Position numbers and translations under genes: made by a program
NCBI GenBank assembly: GCA_032158295.1
Contig: CM063244.1
Location: forward strand, 2,093,148-2,157,147
Direction of reading: 5' to 3'
Source: Pycnopodia helianthoides
Lineage: Eukaryota; Echinodermata; Asteroidea; Forcipulatida; Asteriidae
DNA: 64,000 bases
Part shown: piece after piece, positions 1-10,855 of the stretch
How the letters are laid out: each line of letters begins with the position of its first letter
Numbering within the stretch: position 1 is the first letter of the stretch
The notes under the pieces: generated by a model
What the model saw: only the letters and a program-made list of their open reading frames with translations
The model's database searches: none
What the model was told of the DNA's origin: nothing

Positions 1-306
1 GGACAATGAGATCCCCAAAACTGGGTGGGCGTCTGTAGGCAACTATGGGTTCTTCGTGTAAGCACATTGTCGATCATGTCAAATCATTTTATCATTTATT
101 CCTGTAATTGCCAATCTGAACAAATATGTATTAATGGAGTTCCTGTAATATAAAGTCACCATCCCAAAAATATAAAAATATTTACATAATCACTGGTCGG
201 TCGCCATTTTTTTGAAATATATCCTACCTATTTTAGAATAAAGAGACACACGAAAACCCTTTTCACCCCCAAAAATTCATCCTTCATCATCAAAACGAAT
301 ACTCAC

Positions 307-583
307 CCGTGAACAAAAACCCTTCATCCTCCACAAGATCTTCAACAAGATCCTCCGGAAACAGTAGACTGCCTCCTGGGGACATCCGGACCTCAACCAC
401 GGCATCTGTGTTGTCGCCATCATACCCCTTCATAGACCGGTAGCGACCCAGGGCCATGTCCCCCAGATTCTGGACGGTGAAGTCGGCTGCTTTGACGGGA
501 ATAAGTAGCCATTCTTCGCGCACTCTTACATTGACCTTCATAGCTTTACGAGAAGTAACGTCTCTGCGACTTCCCTTCGACAC
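307..583 (-). CDS. Exon of an unidentified gene with a ubiquitin-like/PB1-like domain (partial)
   Basis: The minus strand reads open from about 589 down to a clean 5' splice site (GTGAGT, complement of 301-306), so the exon ends at base 307 in phase 1. The likely start is the ATG at 541-539, giving a protein that begins MKVNVRVREEWLLIPV; the frame is also open above it, to about 589, without another ATG. The segment of about 78 residues has the look of a small ubiquitin-like fold: short N-terminal beta strands, a helix ending in ALGRYRS, then a PGGSLLFPEDLVEDL stretch. Two families come to mind: the PAR-3 N-terminal oligomerisation domain, which also starts MKV, and the ubiquitin-like domain of TONSL, which shares the VRV...LIPV and LL.P.DL pattern. 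The absence of upstream TONSL-type repeat exons before MFSD3 argues against TONSL. Further exons lie left of base 1. The exon call is fair; the identity is open. Confidence 0.5.
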
Positions 584-1938
584 GAAATGTTACTTTGAAT
601 GTTTTCGGGGAAGTTGCAGTTTTGTTCTGTAATTTGTTATCTTCTCACTCTCAGTCATAAAATGTAAATAAATTAGCGCGAGTGCAACTCCGGGTATTAA
701 TGTGCAGTGAAGCACAAATCCCGTACGTCGACTTGTCACAGCATTAAAACGCGGCAAATTACTCATCGACAAGGACACAAAACAAGTAAAAGAACAGCAA
801 CAAAATGTCGGCGTCCGTGAAGAGAGAGGTGCGTAGTATGAAACTGAAACTTAATCCCAAGCAACCATTGACTTACCACGATCGACTACACGTACATATC
901 AATCATTGATCACACCACGAGAGTTGGCCTTGTTCCAAGAACACACACATAACATAACATAAACAATTCTGAGTCTGCGCGCTTGTGTATTTTGACAACG
1001 TGCGAGTGACGGCAGGCGCGACAGGGGCGTGACCAAAGGAACGATTTTTATTGGCTAGGACCACCGAGATCTAGGACACGATAAATAGACACGTTTTCTC
1101 GGTGGTGGAGGGCGCTAGACTGAATAATTATTTCCAGTGACTAAAAAAGAAAGTTGGAGTGTGTGTGCAGGATTGCAAAGTGGTGTAGTGGGAATGACAC
1201 CGGTCGTGTGTGAAGTTGGTTTGTATCGACCATTTTGAGTGGGATATAATATTAATGTTTTTGACATAATCTATGGGCCTATATATTTTGGAAAAGTTAG
1301 ATTTACATTCGGCAAAATGTTGGTTGTTGGCAGCTATTCACATTACACGAAGTGCCAACCATTCATATTGTCTTATTGAGGCTAAACAGTAAACATCAAC
1401 AGTAAACTTGACATCATAGCGCCAATCTAATTCTACTTCATGCGCTAACCAAGGTGTAGTTCAAACCATAGAGAAAGTGTCCTTACTCTATGTTCAAACT
1501 CACGACAGCAAGCGGTGTAAACCGCATGCAGTACTATCCAGAAGTGGACTTTGCTGAGTACCAGCGTAGATGTAGAATAGTTTACATCATAATAATGACA
1601 ATATTTCTTTATATATATTTTAAACTACTTTTTTTGAGGTTTGCTTGTGTGTGCACTGAGATGTCAGTGTTATCGTTCGCAAGTGACCTTTCGTGACCAT
1701 CAACCCGATGTCAGTCTAAGCTCTTTGTGAAATCAAAGCACAGATCAATGAAATTTATCACACTTTCCAGCTTTTATGTTTATTTTGCACTCGTAATATT
1801 TACAACAATTTTCCAATCATTTGGGTTATGGAGCTCACGTAAACTTAAACAATATGTTTTGTATCCATAGCAACATAGCTAATCGTAACCCTCGGTCAGA
1901 ACTACCTCAGCAGAAGCTATGACTGTCGCAGGCTGCAG
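584..1938. other. Divergent 5' region between the left-hand gene and MFSD3
   Basis: About 1.4 kb separates the minus-strand exon ending at 583 from the MFSD3 start region. I see no exon I can defend. An ATG at 805 opens eight plus-strand codons (MSASVKRE) before a possible GTGCGT donor, but nothing shows that it is used. CpG-containing, non-repetitive sequence at 690-830 and 960-1090 would fit a shared promoter between divergent genes; this is inference from position only. Confidence 0.3.
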
Positions 1939-2016
1939 ATGACTGGTTTTCATCTCTAGCGGTTTGTCAACAGTAAGATGACTGGTTTTCATCTCTACCG
2001 CTTTGTCAACAGTAAG
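1939..2016 (+). repeat. 39-bp tandem duplication containing the MFSD3 start codon
   Basis: Two adjacent 39-base units (1939-1977 and 1978-2016) both begin ATGACTGGTTTTCATCTC. Unit 2 is the first 13 codons of MFSD3. Unit 1 differs at two bases; one of these makes codon 7 TAG where unit 2 has TAC, so unit 1 encodes only MTGFHL and stops. It sits in frame, immediately upstream of the true start, and would act as a six-codon upstream ORF if transcribed. Confidence 0.9.
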
Positions 2017-5000
2017 ATTCTGAGCCTTCTACTCTTGTACTTTGTCCAAGGAATTCCTTATGGCTTCCAGGTAAGCACCATTTCCCTCTAGGATTTTGGC
2101 TCAGTGTGGTTTCTGCCCCTGTCTTTCCCCACTGTGACCCTGGTTCGAATCCCGGACCGGAGCCTTGCATGTGAATTGGGTTTTCAGTCCCTACCTGATT
2201 CTGTGGGTTTTTCCCTGTTCGGGGTTTTCCTCCCACATCTTAAATGTCGTCAACATCTTCTATAGACCCCTTGCATTGGCTGACAGCTTTGATGTCAAAC
2301 ATGCAATTGTGTATGCGCTGCGCATGACTCTCAGCCAATGATAGCTGTTTATTGACCTCAGTGAGGGTGCTGTTTTGGGCTTGTGATGTCATATGCAACG
2401 GGTCTATACAATATATATCTTCAGCCCTATATGGGTTACCGTGCCTTTTGTGGGTCCCTTGGTGTCATCACCAGAAAGAGAAATGAATAAATAAACAATT
2501 TGATGAAAATCTCATTGAAAACTTTCTTATTATTGGTAGTATCAGTGAGTTGACCCATCGAAACAGTTTGACTATTCAACTGGGTTGTGTATGGCGACGA
2601 AACTGTGCTCAGAACTAACTGTGTGTACATGTGTGTACTGCATATAAATATTCAAAGTGGATGATATTGAATGGTCAAACAGTAAGAGGGTTGACTGTGT
2701 ACTGTGTAGATGCACTCACAGCATGATATCATATTGCAGGCTGGCTTAGTTTGTCTACCATTCAAGCCCGCAGTGGATGATATTGAATGGTCAGACAGTA
2801 GGAGGGTTAACTGTGTACTGTGTGGATAAAGTTATGAATGAAATATTATGCATTCAATCCAGATCTATGTTTGACTTAATTAGTTGAATACTCTCGTTTC
2901 CTAACACAGTCTGGATTCCTGCCGATCTTTCTGCGGTCTCAAGGAACGTCCCTTACCAGCGTCGGTTTCTTCAAGATCCTCCTCCTACCCTGGATGCTGA
3001 AGGTTCTCTGGGCTCCACTCCTGGAACGCCACACCTCTCGGCGGACCGGTTTAATCTGCAGTCTCGTCGCCATGGTAACGGTGTGGGCCCTCGGAGCCTG
3101 CGTCTCTCCGGAGCAGACGGTACTCCTGTGTGTCATCGTCTTCTTGTTGAACCTTTCAGCGTCGATGCAGGACGTCATCGTGGACGCCATAGCGATACGG
3201 ATCCTCAAGGAGTCGGAACTGGGAGCGGGCAACACCGCACAGGTCGTCGGCTATAAAGTAGGATCCATTGTCGGGGGAGGGGTGTTCATCTGGCTGATCG
3301 TGCACATCGGGTGGCGGGGTCTGTTCATTTCACTGTCGGGACTTTACGCGGTGACAACATTTCTCATAATGCAGCTGGACGAATTGAAACGGTGCAATAT
3401 TGACCAAGGCAATACTGGTAGTAGTGATTCCATTGGCCATGTCCGTTGTGAGCAAGAGGGGTCGGAATCAGCGCAGGAGGATGAATCCAAGGGACAATCT
3501 GTCCCCCACCTCATCAGGGATATTGTGACCACCCCTCACACAAAGTGGATGATGATCTTTGTGACATTTTATAAGTTAGGTAAGTAGTAGGCCTAATGTT
3601 GAACAAAATTGGTACAAAGGTAGTACCAGCTGAACTTCATCCTGTCTCTTAAAGGTATTGTACACTTTTGGTAACAGCTCAAAATCAGTGTTCACATTTT
3701 GTGTGATTAAACATATGCATGAACAAACAAACCTGTGAAAGTTTGAGCTCAATTGGTCATCGAGGTCACGAGAAAATAGTGAAAAGAGATCTTATGTGTT
3801 TTCTGTTTTTTCAAATTATCGCGCACGATAATTACTATTGTTTTACTCGTTTCTCAGAAACGATAGCAATTTAGGCAGAAATACTTTAAAGAACCCTTTC
3901 TACCATTACTTACTTTAAATCGTGTAAGTTATGTGTGAATCTGTGAACATTGTGTTTTTCGATCTTACCAATAGTGTACAGGGCCTTTAACACATTGACT
4001 GCCACTACGAGTATACTCGTAGGGAATGAAAGGGCTTTGTATTGTTAATTGAATACACTGGCATCACTGAGCACGCAACACATACGCTTCTGGCAGTGGT
4101 GAGGACATACATCCTTAGAATGTGTACGTTCAATATTTTTGGTATAGTACCTATTTGGTATGCACGCATGCGCACTGCACTTGGCAAATGGGAATGCCCT
4201 ACGAATCTATGACCGGCAGTCAACGAGTTAAATCAGTTGCATTTTTCCTCATGTAAAGACCATGTAATCTTTGTTTACAAAAGGGGTGACCTTGTACAGT
4301 CCAGGGCATTTTCTGGCAGGCGAGATTCTTCACTAGTCATATTGGAAATTTTACATCCGGTGTCATAATTTCCGCGTAAATTCAAGCCTGACAAAAAAAA
4401 ACAGCTCTACAAGTTTTGAAATGTGCCCCTTTCCTCATATCAAAAATTGATTAATTTAATCGCACAGTGCAATCTACGTAAAATGCAAGATTTTATGTTT
4501 TCTTCCACTGGACTGTGTACGAATTATGCCGCAGGAAGTCCTGGCTCTGTGGCTCCTTTGTAAACATGTGATGTCACAGGTCACATGGTCTATACCTTAT
4601 TACCCCTCATCAGCCCCATAGGCTGAAAGGGGTATTGTCATTGCCTGTGGCTTCCGTGCGGACATCCGGAGGTCAGTCCGGATGGGCACTTTAGTTTCCT
4701 GACGGTGAACTTGAGTTAGAATTAAAGTTTGGACTTGTAACTTGGGGGGGGGGGGCTGCTCTGTTGTCTTGTCTTGTTCATGGCAGGGCTGTGTGGACGT
4801 ACATGGAATTAATGGAAATGCTGTATCATCCCTTTTAATGGAGCCCAATGACAGATCTTTAAATCTTTGTCATCTTTAAAATCAGGTGAAATGGGTTCCA
4901 TTGGAATGTTTCCCCTCTACCTGGTGGATCATGGGATACCAGTCAGCGAGGTCGGTTTCCTGACGGGGGTCATAAGTCAAGGGTTATCCATAGTGGGGTC

Positions 5001-6966
5001 GTTGGCTGGGGGCTGGATGCTTTCCAATCAACAGCTAAGGTATGTATGAGGATCATTGAGTAAATGCAAATATTTCTAGACAGCCATGATGGTTTGAAGA
5101 CATGCTTGTAGAATCTTTCACTTTACCAACACTTCATATCACGCGCTATTCAGAGCAGGGGCTTCACTGGCTCTCGCAGGGCTCGAAATTAACACTGGAC
5201 AGCAGGCCTGTGGCCAGTGATTCGAGCCTCGGGCCAGTACACTCAGGACCGGACAAGTCCTGCGGTCTTGTGTTTTTGAATTGACTAAAAGTATCTCACT
5301 TTTGTAATAACAAATTTTTAAAATGGGGTTGGAATGTTGACTTGAGTCTAGTAAATATGTTCTTGATTGGTGATGCATGGGCGTTGGCTGTATGGGCGTT
5401 GGCTGTATGGGCGTTGGCTGTATGGGCGTTGGCTGTATGGGCGTTGGCTGCTCGCATCCAGCCAGCAGCCAACGACTTCCCGCCCAAATGTGCTGCATCA
5501 CCAACAGCAGTCCAGCATTCTCCTGAAGACGAGCAGAGTATACTGTTTGAAACGTCGAGACCACACCGGCTCTTTTTTCTCAGAGCCAACACTCCTCCCA
5601 AAAGAGATTTTACACACAGTTGTACCTGCAAGTTTACTAGTTATCGTTACTTTTTATTTTCCACACCATGCAAAGCTTTAAAAAGCACAAAGAAACAAAC
5701 TTTGTTCAAATGTAGACTTTGAGTCTGATTAATAACTTTCAATTCTATAAAGTATACTAAAGTATACTTAATACCCATAGACAAAAGAGATAATTCTTCT
5801 CTAATATGACTTTGTGCTTGTTCAAACAAAATACAAGCCTAATGCGAGTTCAACTTTGTCAAGAAGTGTTTTTTCTTTCATGCTGGATGTTTGTCTTGTA
5901 AAAAACATTCTGGTCCAGTAAAACTTTTTGAGCTACTTTGGTCTTGTGGATTTTCCCCCAAATTCAAGCCCTGGAAACATTCCTCTTTTCTACTGACTTA
6001 TTTTCATTAACGTTTGATTTGTTTAGTTTGACGCCATCAATCCTTCTCCCTAAACTTTTCAAGTTGAGACTCCTTCCACTTCTTCTTCAGACAGCTGTTA
6101 TCTGTTTTAATCAATCGGATACGTCTATTCCTTTATATGGTAAGTTTATTTATTGTTAATATTATTTATTTATTTCTGGTAATGAAACCAAGGATGTCTC
6201 ATAAGTGAACTTAATCACTGTAGCTCGCAAGCCTGAGGAAACCTGTAAACAAGGGTGCTTGCTATGTGAGTCAGAAAAACTGGGGTTAACCCCTACTCTT
6301 CCACGATAAGTGTTGTAGGTTCTTTTATGTGCACTACCAATCCTAGTACACAGGACCTATGGCTTAAAGTCTGATCAGAAGGACAAAGCAATTATGGTAA
6401 AATATTTAGCTCAAGGACGCAAATGCTGTGACTGGGACTCGAACCCACACTCTGCTGATCAGAACCACAAGAGCTTAAGTCCGGTGCTCTTAACAAAAAT
6501 ACATTCAAAGACATTTTTTATGAGAAAGTCTTGCACTCTATTAAGGAAGTTTTCTTACTTTCTTTGAAACATAAATCCGAAAAGATATTCTCGTAAGTAA
6601 ATGGAACCTCAATTTATATCTCTTGAACATTAAGCCACAGTAACACTTTTGTCGTTTGTCGTTTAAACTCTCTGTGTAGGTTTATGCCTTGCCGCAATGT
6701 GCCTCCTTCAACTAATAGGGGGCGTTGTAACGATCTGCACCTTCACCTTGATGATGCAGTGCTCCCAGTATGCACCACACCGTATCCAAGCAACGCACTA
6801 CACGGCCTTAGCAACCATCGAGGTGATGGGTAAATTAGTTTTTATGTCCCTCACTGGCTGGCTTGTTGACTGGTTGGGCTATGGGAAGATGTTCTGCTTG
6901 TTTCTCTCACTGGCTACCGGTGTACTAGCAATGTTGAGACCAGAGTTAAAAACGTATTTATCTTAA
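1978..6966 (+). CDS. MFSD3: MFSD3, major facilitator superfamily domain-containing protein 3 (complete, 5 coding exons)
   Basis: Coding exons: 1978-2070, 2910-3579, 4886-5039, 6027-6139, 6680-6966. All have GT donors and AG acceptors and the phases agree (0, 1, 2, 1), giving 438 residues; the vertebrate protein is about 410. MFSD3 is a multipass membrane transporter of the AmpG/acetyl-CoA-transporter-like branch; its substrate is not established. Exon 1 carries the first membrane segment ending VQGIPYGFQ, joined to SGFLPIFLRSQG in exon 2. Exon 2 holds NLSASMQDVIVDA and GAGNTAQVVGYKVGS, both typical of the family, and a charged central loop (about residues 186-235) between membrane segments 6 and 7. 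Exon 5 has QATHYTALATIEVMGK and ends in a short tail with stop TAA at 6964-6966. The start is the ATG at 1978: the in-frame ATG at 1939 is cut off by TAG. All four introns carry repeats or unknown sequence. Confidence 0.93.
3649..3990. mobile_element. Short inverted-repeat element (TTAAAGG...CCTTTAA) in MFSD3 intron 2
   Basis: Starts TTAAAGGTATTGTACACTTT and ends AGTGTACAGGGCCTTTAA, an imperfect terminal inverted repeat. The interior shares the 'gtttgagctcaattggtcatcga..cgagaaaatagtg' type core with copies elsewhere in this window. There is no coding capacity, so this is a non-autonomous MITE-like element. Confidence 0.7.
3991..4227. mobile_element. piggyBac-like MITE, copy 1, flanked by TTAA
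   Basis: 237 bases lie between TTAA at 3987-3990 and TTAA at 4228-4231. The ends are CACATTGACTGCC and GGCAGTCAACGAG, an inverted pair. The left TTAA is also the terminal TTAA of the element to the left. Two related copies are at 41175 and 56410. TTAA duplication is the mark of the piggyBac superfamily; there is no transposase. Confidence 0.75.
5386..5455. repeat. 15-bp minisatellite (GGGCGTTGGCTGTAT) x about 5
   Basis: Five near-perfect 15-base units in MFSD3 intron 3. Because 15 is a multiple of three, several reading frames stay open through it, creating false ORFs on both strands. Confidence 0.9.
5456..5680. repeat. Arm of a foldback-type dispersed repeat
   Basis: The sequence around 5500-5690 (GACGAGCAGAGTATACTG, CGAGACCACACCGGCTC, then a TTACACACAG tail and CACCATGCAAAGCTT) recurs at 39980-40200, and in looser form at 59400-59700 and 63040-63270. 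Here only one arm is clear. Confidence 0.5.
6172..6498 (-). mobile_element. tRNA-Leu-derived SINE, minus strand, MFSD3 intron 4
   Basis: Read on the minus strand, the head has a tRNA-like B box (GGGTTCGAGTCCCAGTCA at about 6430) and an anticodon-arm-like segment, followed by a body that ends near GAAACCAAGGATG. The same body is found at 57375-57725 (minus) and 33302-34650 (plus, expanded). The head best resembles a tRNA-Leu. Confidence 0.7.
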
Positions 6967-7100
6967 AAGTAGCCGCTTGGATATAAATAATTCTAGAGAT
7001 AAAGCGATATATTTTATTAACAAATATTTAGTAGGTGAAATAACTGCCTCAGGAATAAGGAATATTATTATTATTTTTTATCCTTACACCCATGTGTAGT

Positions 7101-7203
7101 GGGGTGTCCTGGCCGAGCGGATAAGCACACCGGACTTAAGTTCTGGTGTTTCTGAGCAGCAGGGTGTGGGTTCGAGTCCTGGTCGTGACACTTGTGTCCT
7201 TAA
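7101..7203 (+). mobile_element. tRNA-Leu-like SINE head
   Basis: GGCCGAGCGGATAAGC (A box), a CCGGACTTAAGTTCTGG anticodon arm and GGGTTCGAGTCCTGG (B box) in tRNA order, followed by the SINE body ACACTTGTGTCCTT. The acceptor stem does not pair, so this is not a functional tRNA gene. Confidence 0.75.
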
Positions 7204-7517
7204 AGGAACATTACAGAATTGGTTTTTGCTAACAAAACAGTTACTGGCAGTGTAAGCACTTTATGTAATCCACCATATACATAAACTGACAAACCTGTAG
7301 AAGTTTGAGATCGATTGGCCATCTGGGTCACGAGAAAATAGTGAAAAACCGATCACACATTTGCATGAAATCATATAGATTCAACAAATGAATAAAACGC
7401 TCACTGAGCGTTAAACTCCAATCAGAAAATTAGTTTATTCATTTCTCATCAAATATGGCATTTCAGACAGTATATTTTACAACTTTTTTTCTTACCAATT
7501 CTGGAATGTTCCTTTAA
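7199..7517. mobile_element. MITE family with TTAAAGGAACATTACAGAAT ends, copy 1
   Basis: The left end is TTAAAGGAACATTACAGAAT and the right end is AATTCTGGAATGTTCCTTTA, inverted copies of each other. Other copies at 8726-9101 and 15582-15964 share both ends and the interior (ATCGATCTCAAACTTCTACA or its complement). Confidence 0.85.
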
Positions 7518-7888
7518 AGCTAACTCAATACCCACTAAATCAGTGTAATGCAATTGGATTTCCAAATGAATTGGGTTATTTTTCTTAATTTTTTGAGCTT
7601 CTTGAATAATTTTCCTTAGAAAATATCCTTGCCACAATGAAACCCAGACTTGTAAAAGGAAAGACAAGAAAGGTTCTCATCGTTTAAATTGTGGACACAG
7701 CCTGAGTGATAAATTGAGTGATAAATTTCTTGTATATAGTTTAAAAACCATCTGTTTAAAAGCGGTACAGTCTTTTCTCCGACAAAAAAAGCAAGACAGT
7801 TAACAATTTGTGGTTCTTCTATAGGCTTTTAAAACTTTTCTGCCAGCAGTTTGGGTGTTTCCATTTATTTTTACTTTTGTGGTTTTGT

Positions 7889-8096
7889 CAGGGCCCTATT
7901 TTCATTGAGCTACTTAGCCAGAAAAAAAGAAAGAAAAAAAGATGTTTAGCAAATTTATCTAAGCAAGAGCATATCAGGGAACCTGTCACAGTGTGCATTA
8001 AAGGCTATTTTGGCTGGTAACATATTTCTGCTAGGCTATTTTTTTCTTTGCTGAGCAGTTATTTGTGTGTTTAGCAGCTTTTTAAAATTGGGCCCT
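7889..8096. mobile_element. Diverged copy of the GGGCCCAATTTCATAGAGCT MITE
   Basis: Begins GGGCCCTATTTTCATTGAGC and ends AAAATTGGGCCC, with the TGGCTGGTAAC interior typical of this family. More diverged than the copies at 11229 or 23089. Confidence 0.65.
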
Positions 8097-8100
8097 CGTC

Positions 8101-8476
8101 CTTTTAAAAGGCAGGGTAAACTTTTGGTAACTGTCAAAGACCAGTATCCTTAATTGGTGTATCTCAACATATGAATAAAATAACAAACCTGTGAAAATTT
8201 GGGCTCAATTGGTCATCGAATTTGCAAGAAAATAATGAAAGAAAAATACCCTTGTTGCATAGAATCGTGTGCTTTCAAATGCCTGAGAAAGGCTTCATGC
8301 CTGAAGCCTTTCTCAGATTCAAATATTTAGTGAGAAATTACCTCTCTCAAAAACTACATTAATTCAGAGGGAGTCGTTTCTCACAATGTTTATACTATCA
8401 GCAGCTCCTTAACAAGTAAGTTTTTATGGTAATGTATTTATTGAGTAATTACCAAAAGTATCCACTGCCTTCAAAA
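8101..8476. mobile_element. MITE with CAGTGGATACTTTTGGTAAT-type ends, copy 1
   Basis: Inverted ends AAAGGCAGGGTAAACTTTTG and CAAAAGTATCCACTGCCTT, with a GAGAAACGACTCCCTCTGAA-type interior (here reversed). The same family is at 12495-12681 (half) and 39504-39902 (whole). Confidence 0.75.
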
Positions 8477-8725
8477 CACTTCTGCACACTGTGTGCTTTC
8501 ATTTTGTTGCTATTGTTTATGGCACCATTTACAGAACTTTATTTTGTAATGTCCACAGCTGCAAGTTTTGCCAAGTAGTGGTCGGCAAAACTACGGGCAA
8601 GTACAAATGACAATTTATTACAAATTCTGTCAAAGTAACCACATCACTGATGAATAAATGGTTGCCACCTAAATCAAATGGAAAGTACTGAAATTCAACA
8701 TAGCAAAGGGCTTTAAACATGTTGT

Positions 8726-9101
8726 TTAAAGGAACATTACAAAATTGGTAATTGTAAAATATACTTTTGATCACAGATTTACATAAAACTTACACGGTCT
8801 AATGATGATGATAGTAGAAAACATCCCTAGAAATATTTCTGGCTGAAATGCCATATTTGATGAGAAATAAATCACACTAATTTCCGATTGGAGTTTATCG
8901 CTCATGAGCGTTTTATTCATGCATTGTATAACACATGCAAATGTGTAATCGGTTTTGCACTATTTTCTCGTGACCCAGATGGCCGATCGATCTCAAACTT
9001 CTACAGGTTTGTCAGTTTATGTATATGGTGGATTTCATAAAGTGCTTGCACTGCCAGCAACTGTTTTGTTAGCAAAAACCAATTCTGTAATGTTCCTTTA
9101 A
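8726..9101. mobile_element. MITE family with TTAAAGGAACATTACAGAAT ends, copy 2
   Basis: Left end TTAAAGGAACATTACAAAAT, right end AATTCTGTAATGTTCCTTTA. Very similar in length and sequence to the copy at 15582-15964, so probably a young family. Confidence 0.85.
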
Positions 9102-9984
9102 GAGGGGCTTTAAGGTCAAATTCAGTTTTGTGATCCACTCATTTTCCAATAGATTCTTTATGAAAATGGGGGAAAAAATTAAAAATCTCTAACTCCAAGT
9201 TAAAAATGGTGTAAGATGCCACTGTGTTTGATACCCTTCAAGTGCAATTTTTGTCAAAATCCAAACTTTCGATGACGTCTCACCTCAAAATGTAACGCAT
9301 TTTCTTTCTGTGATAAAAAGAGAAGTAGCTGTGGTATAAAGGACCTATGGTATAAATGCAAATAAAAGTTAATGGCCTGACGTTTTGACCCTAGCAGAGT
9401 CTTTCTCGAAGGCTAATAATGACATGACAACACACATAAGCAGGTCATACTAGTGTCACAAAAGCAGACATATTCTCCCACTGAGCTGTTTTTATTATTA
9501 TACACTGGTAGAGTGTAAAATTAAACCTCTTTCAGTTTAAACCCGGTCTGTTTTGTCTCATTATGAAAACTTGTCGTTTATTTGATAAAAGTACTCTGAT
9601 GAACCCCAGTTCTTCTTCCTTCATCCATGTCGTATAAAACATTCAAAAGAAACATTTCCGTTAAAATCTCCATGATTTGCTACTTGCACGGATTCGCCAT
9701 GTGAGTGTAGAGCCTCGACTTCATGCTTCATTTGTATTATAGCTATGTATCTGTTTGGAGTAAAGTATCATTACATTACCATGACAATACAGAGTTATAT
9801 AATGCTTCTATTCAGTGCTGTCCTCAACTCGAGGCTCTACACGCCAAGGGCAAATTATAAGATGCTCGGTTCGAGACCACAGATTACAGTAGAACAAGCA
9901 GTGTATCGCAAACAAAACAAGAACTAGAATTGGAACCCATGGGAGAAAAAGAAGAAAGCGACGAGGGTCCCCTATATTTTCCTT

Positions 9985-10290
9985 TCCTATTGGGTCGCCT
10001 TGCCATACCAATGCAAACAATTCGTGGCCCGGTGTGCCCTATCGGGTCGCCTTGCCATACCAATGCAAACAATTCATGGCCCGGTTGCCGTCGCCCTATC
10101 AGGTCGCCTTGCCATACCAATGCAAACAATTCATGGCCCGGTCGTCGCCCTATCAGGTCGCCTTGCCATACCAATGCAAACAATTCAGGCCCGGTCGCAC
10201 TATCGGTGCCTTGCCATACCAATGCAAACAATTCATGGCCCCGTCGCCCTATCAAGTCGCCTTGCCATACCAACGCAAACAATTCTGGGC
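9985..10290. repeat. About 50-bp minisatellite, about 7 copies
   Basis: The core TCGCCTTGCCATACCAATGC followed by AAACAATTCATGGCCCGG recurs about seven times with spacing of roughly 44-52 bases; the linker between cores varies in length. All frames stay open across much of it, which gives long repetitive false ORFs on both strands. Confidence 0.9.
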
Positions 10291-10311
10291 CCCGTCATCC
10301 GCTCTTCACAA

Positions 10312-10467
10312 CACGGATCATTCATCCAAATTCCCCGCAACAAAAATCTGTTTGAAATTCTCATTCATGCCGAGAACCTTAATTGTCTGGAGAACGCCCT
10401 CCCTCAGCACATCAGAGACATAGAAGGACAATTAAAATCAGCTGTTTCCCAACTCTACAGCAAGTAA
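10312..10467 (+). other. Coding-like fragment of unknown origin
   Basis: Directly after the minisatellite one plus frame reads about 52 residues to a TAA (10465-10467). It ends with HIRDIEGQLKSAVSQLYSK and has C/G-rich third positions, unlike the surrounding DNA. It could be the end of a transposon protein or a lost terminal exon. I do not recognise it and see no partner exon. Confidence 0.3.
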
Positions 10468-10849
10468 CCAATCACAGCATATGAAGGACAGCATCACCCG
10501 ACTTGTTCTCAAGACTACATTTTCACCACTCTTCAGTTGAATTACTACTGCCTATTTACAATTGATGAAATTGAACGGTAGACCTGCCTCATGCTGTTTT
10601 TTTTTTTTTAAATGATCTTTGCGACCTAACAAATTGAATGATCTCATTTAACCAGTAAATGCTAAACTGTTGAAATTGAATTACTCCTTTTGACTAATGA
10701 ATGCTGATGCAACGGAGCATTCATTTTCAAATGAAATTTAATGAGCCGGGAAATTTAACGAGTTGGGTGTTAAATTGAATTAATTTTTGTTCAATATGGC
10801 CAGGCAAACCTATATATGCAAATAACTACAATTTCTTGAGGGTTTTCAG

Positions 10850-10855
10850 TTTATT
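10850..10855 (-). terminator. Candidate poly(A) signal overlapping the MRPL2 stop codon
   Basis: On the minus strand the stop region reads GTGTAAATAAAC, so an AATAAA begins inside the TAA stop codon. If used, the 3' UTR would be very short. No alternative signal was checked downstream. Confidence 0.35.

Larger units (their letters stand above)
6967..10854. other. Convergent intergenic region MFSD3-MRPL2, filled with repeats
   Basis: Between the MFSD3 stop and the MRPL2 stop there is no conserved gene. It holds a SINE head (7101-7203), two copies of one MITE (7199-7517, 8726-9101), two other MITEs (7889-8096, 8101-8476), a 50-bp minisatellite (9985-10290) and a coding-like fragment (10312-10467). 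No sure poly(A) signal for MFSD3 was picked out. Confidence 0.7.

Noticed and set aside
805..828. ATG followed by eight codons and a GTGCGT donor, considered as first exon of MFSD3
   Set aside because: MFSD3 has a complete first coding exon at 1978-2070 with the expected first membrane segment; nothing shows that 805 is transcribed.
5139..5722. Overlapping ORFs with AVWAL / HTANA repeats on both strands
   Set aside because: Produced by the 15-bp minisatellite at 5386-5455 within an MFSD3 intron.
7104..7195. Possible tRNA-Leu gene
   Set aside because: A and B boxes are present, but the acceptor stem does not pair and the same sequence with SINE body recurs many times.
9884..10423. Repetitive ORFs of 129-155 codons on both strands
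   Set aside because: Minisatellite translations; only the short non-repetitive end of one plus frame was kept as a coding-like fragment.
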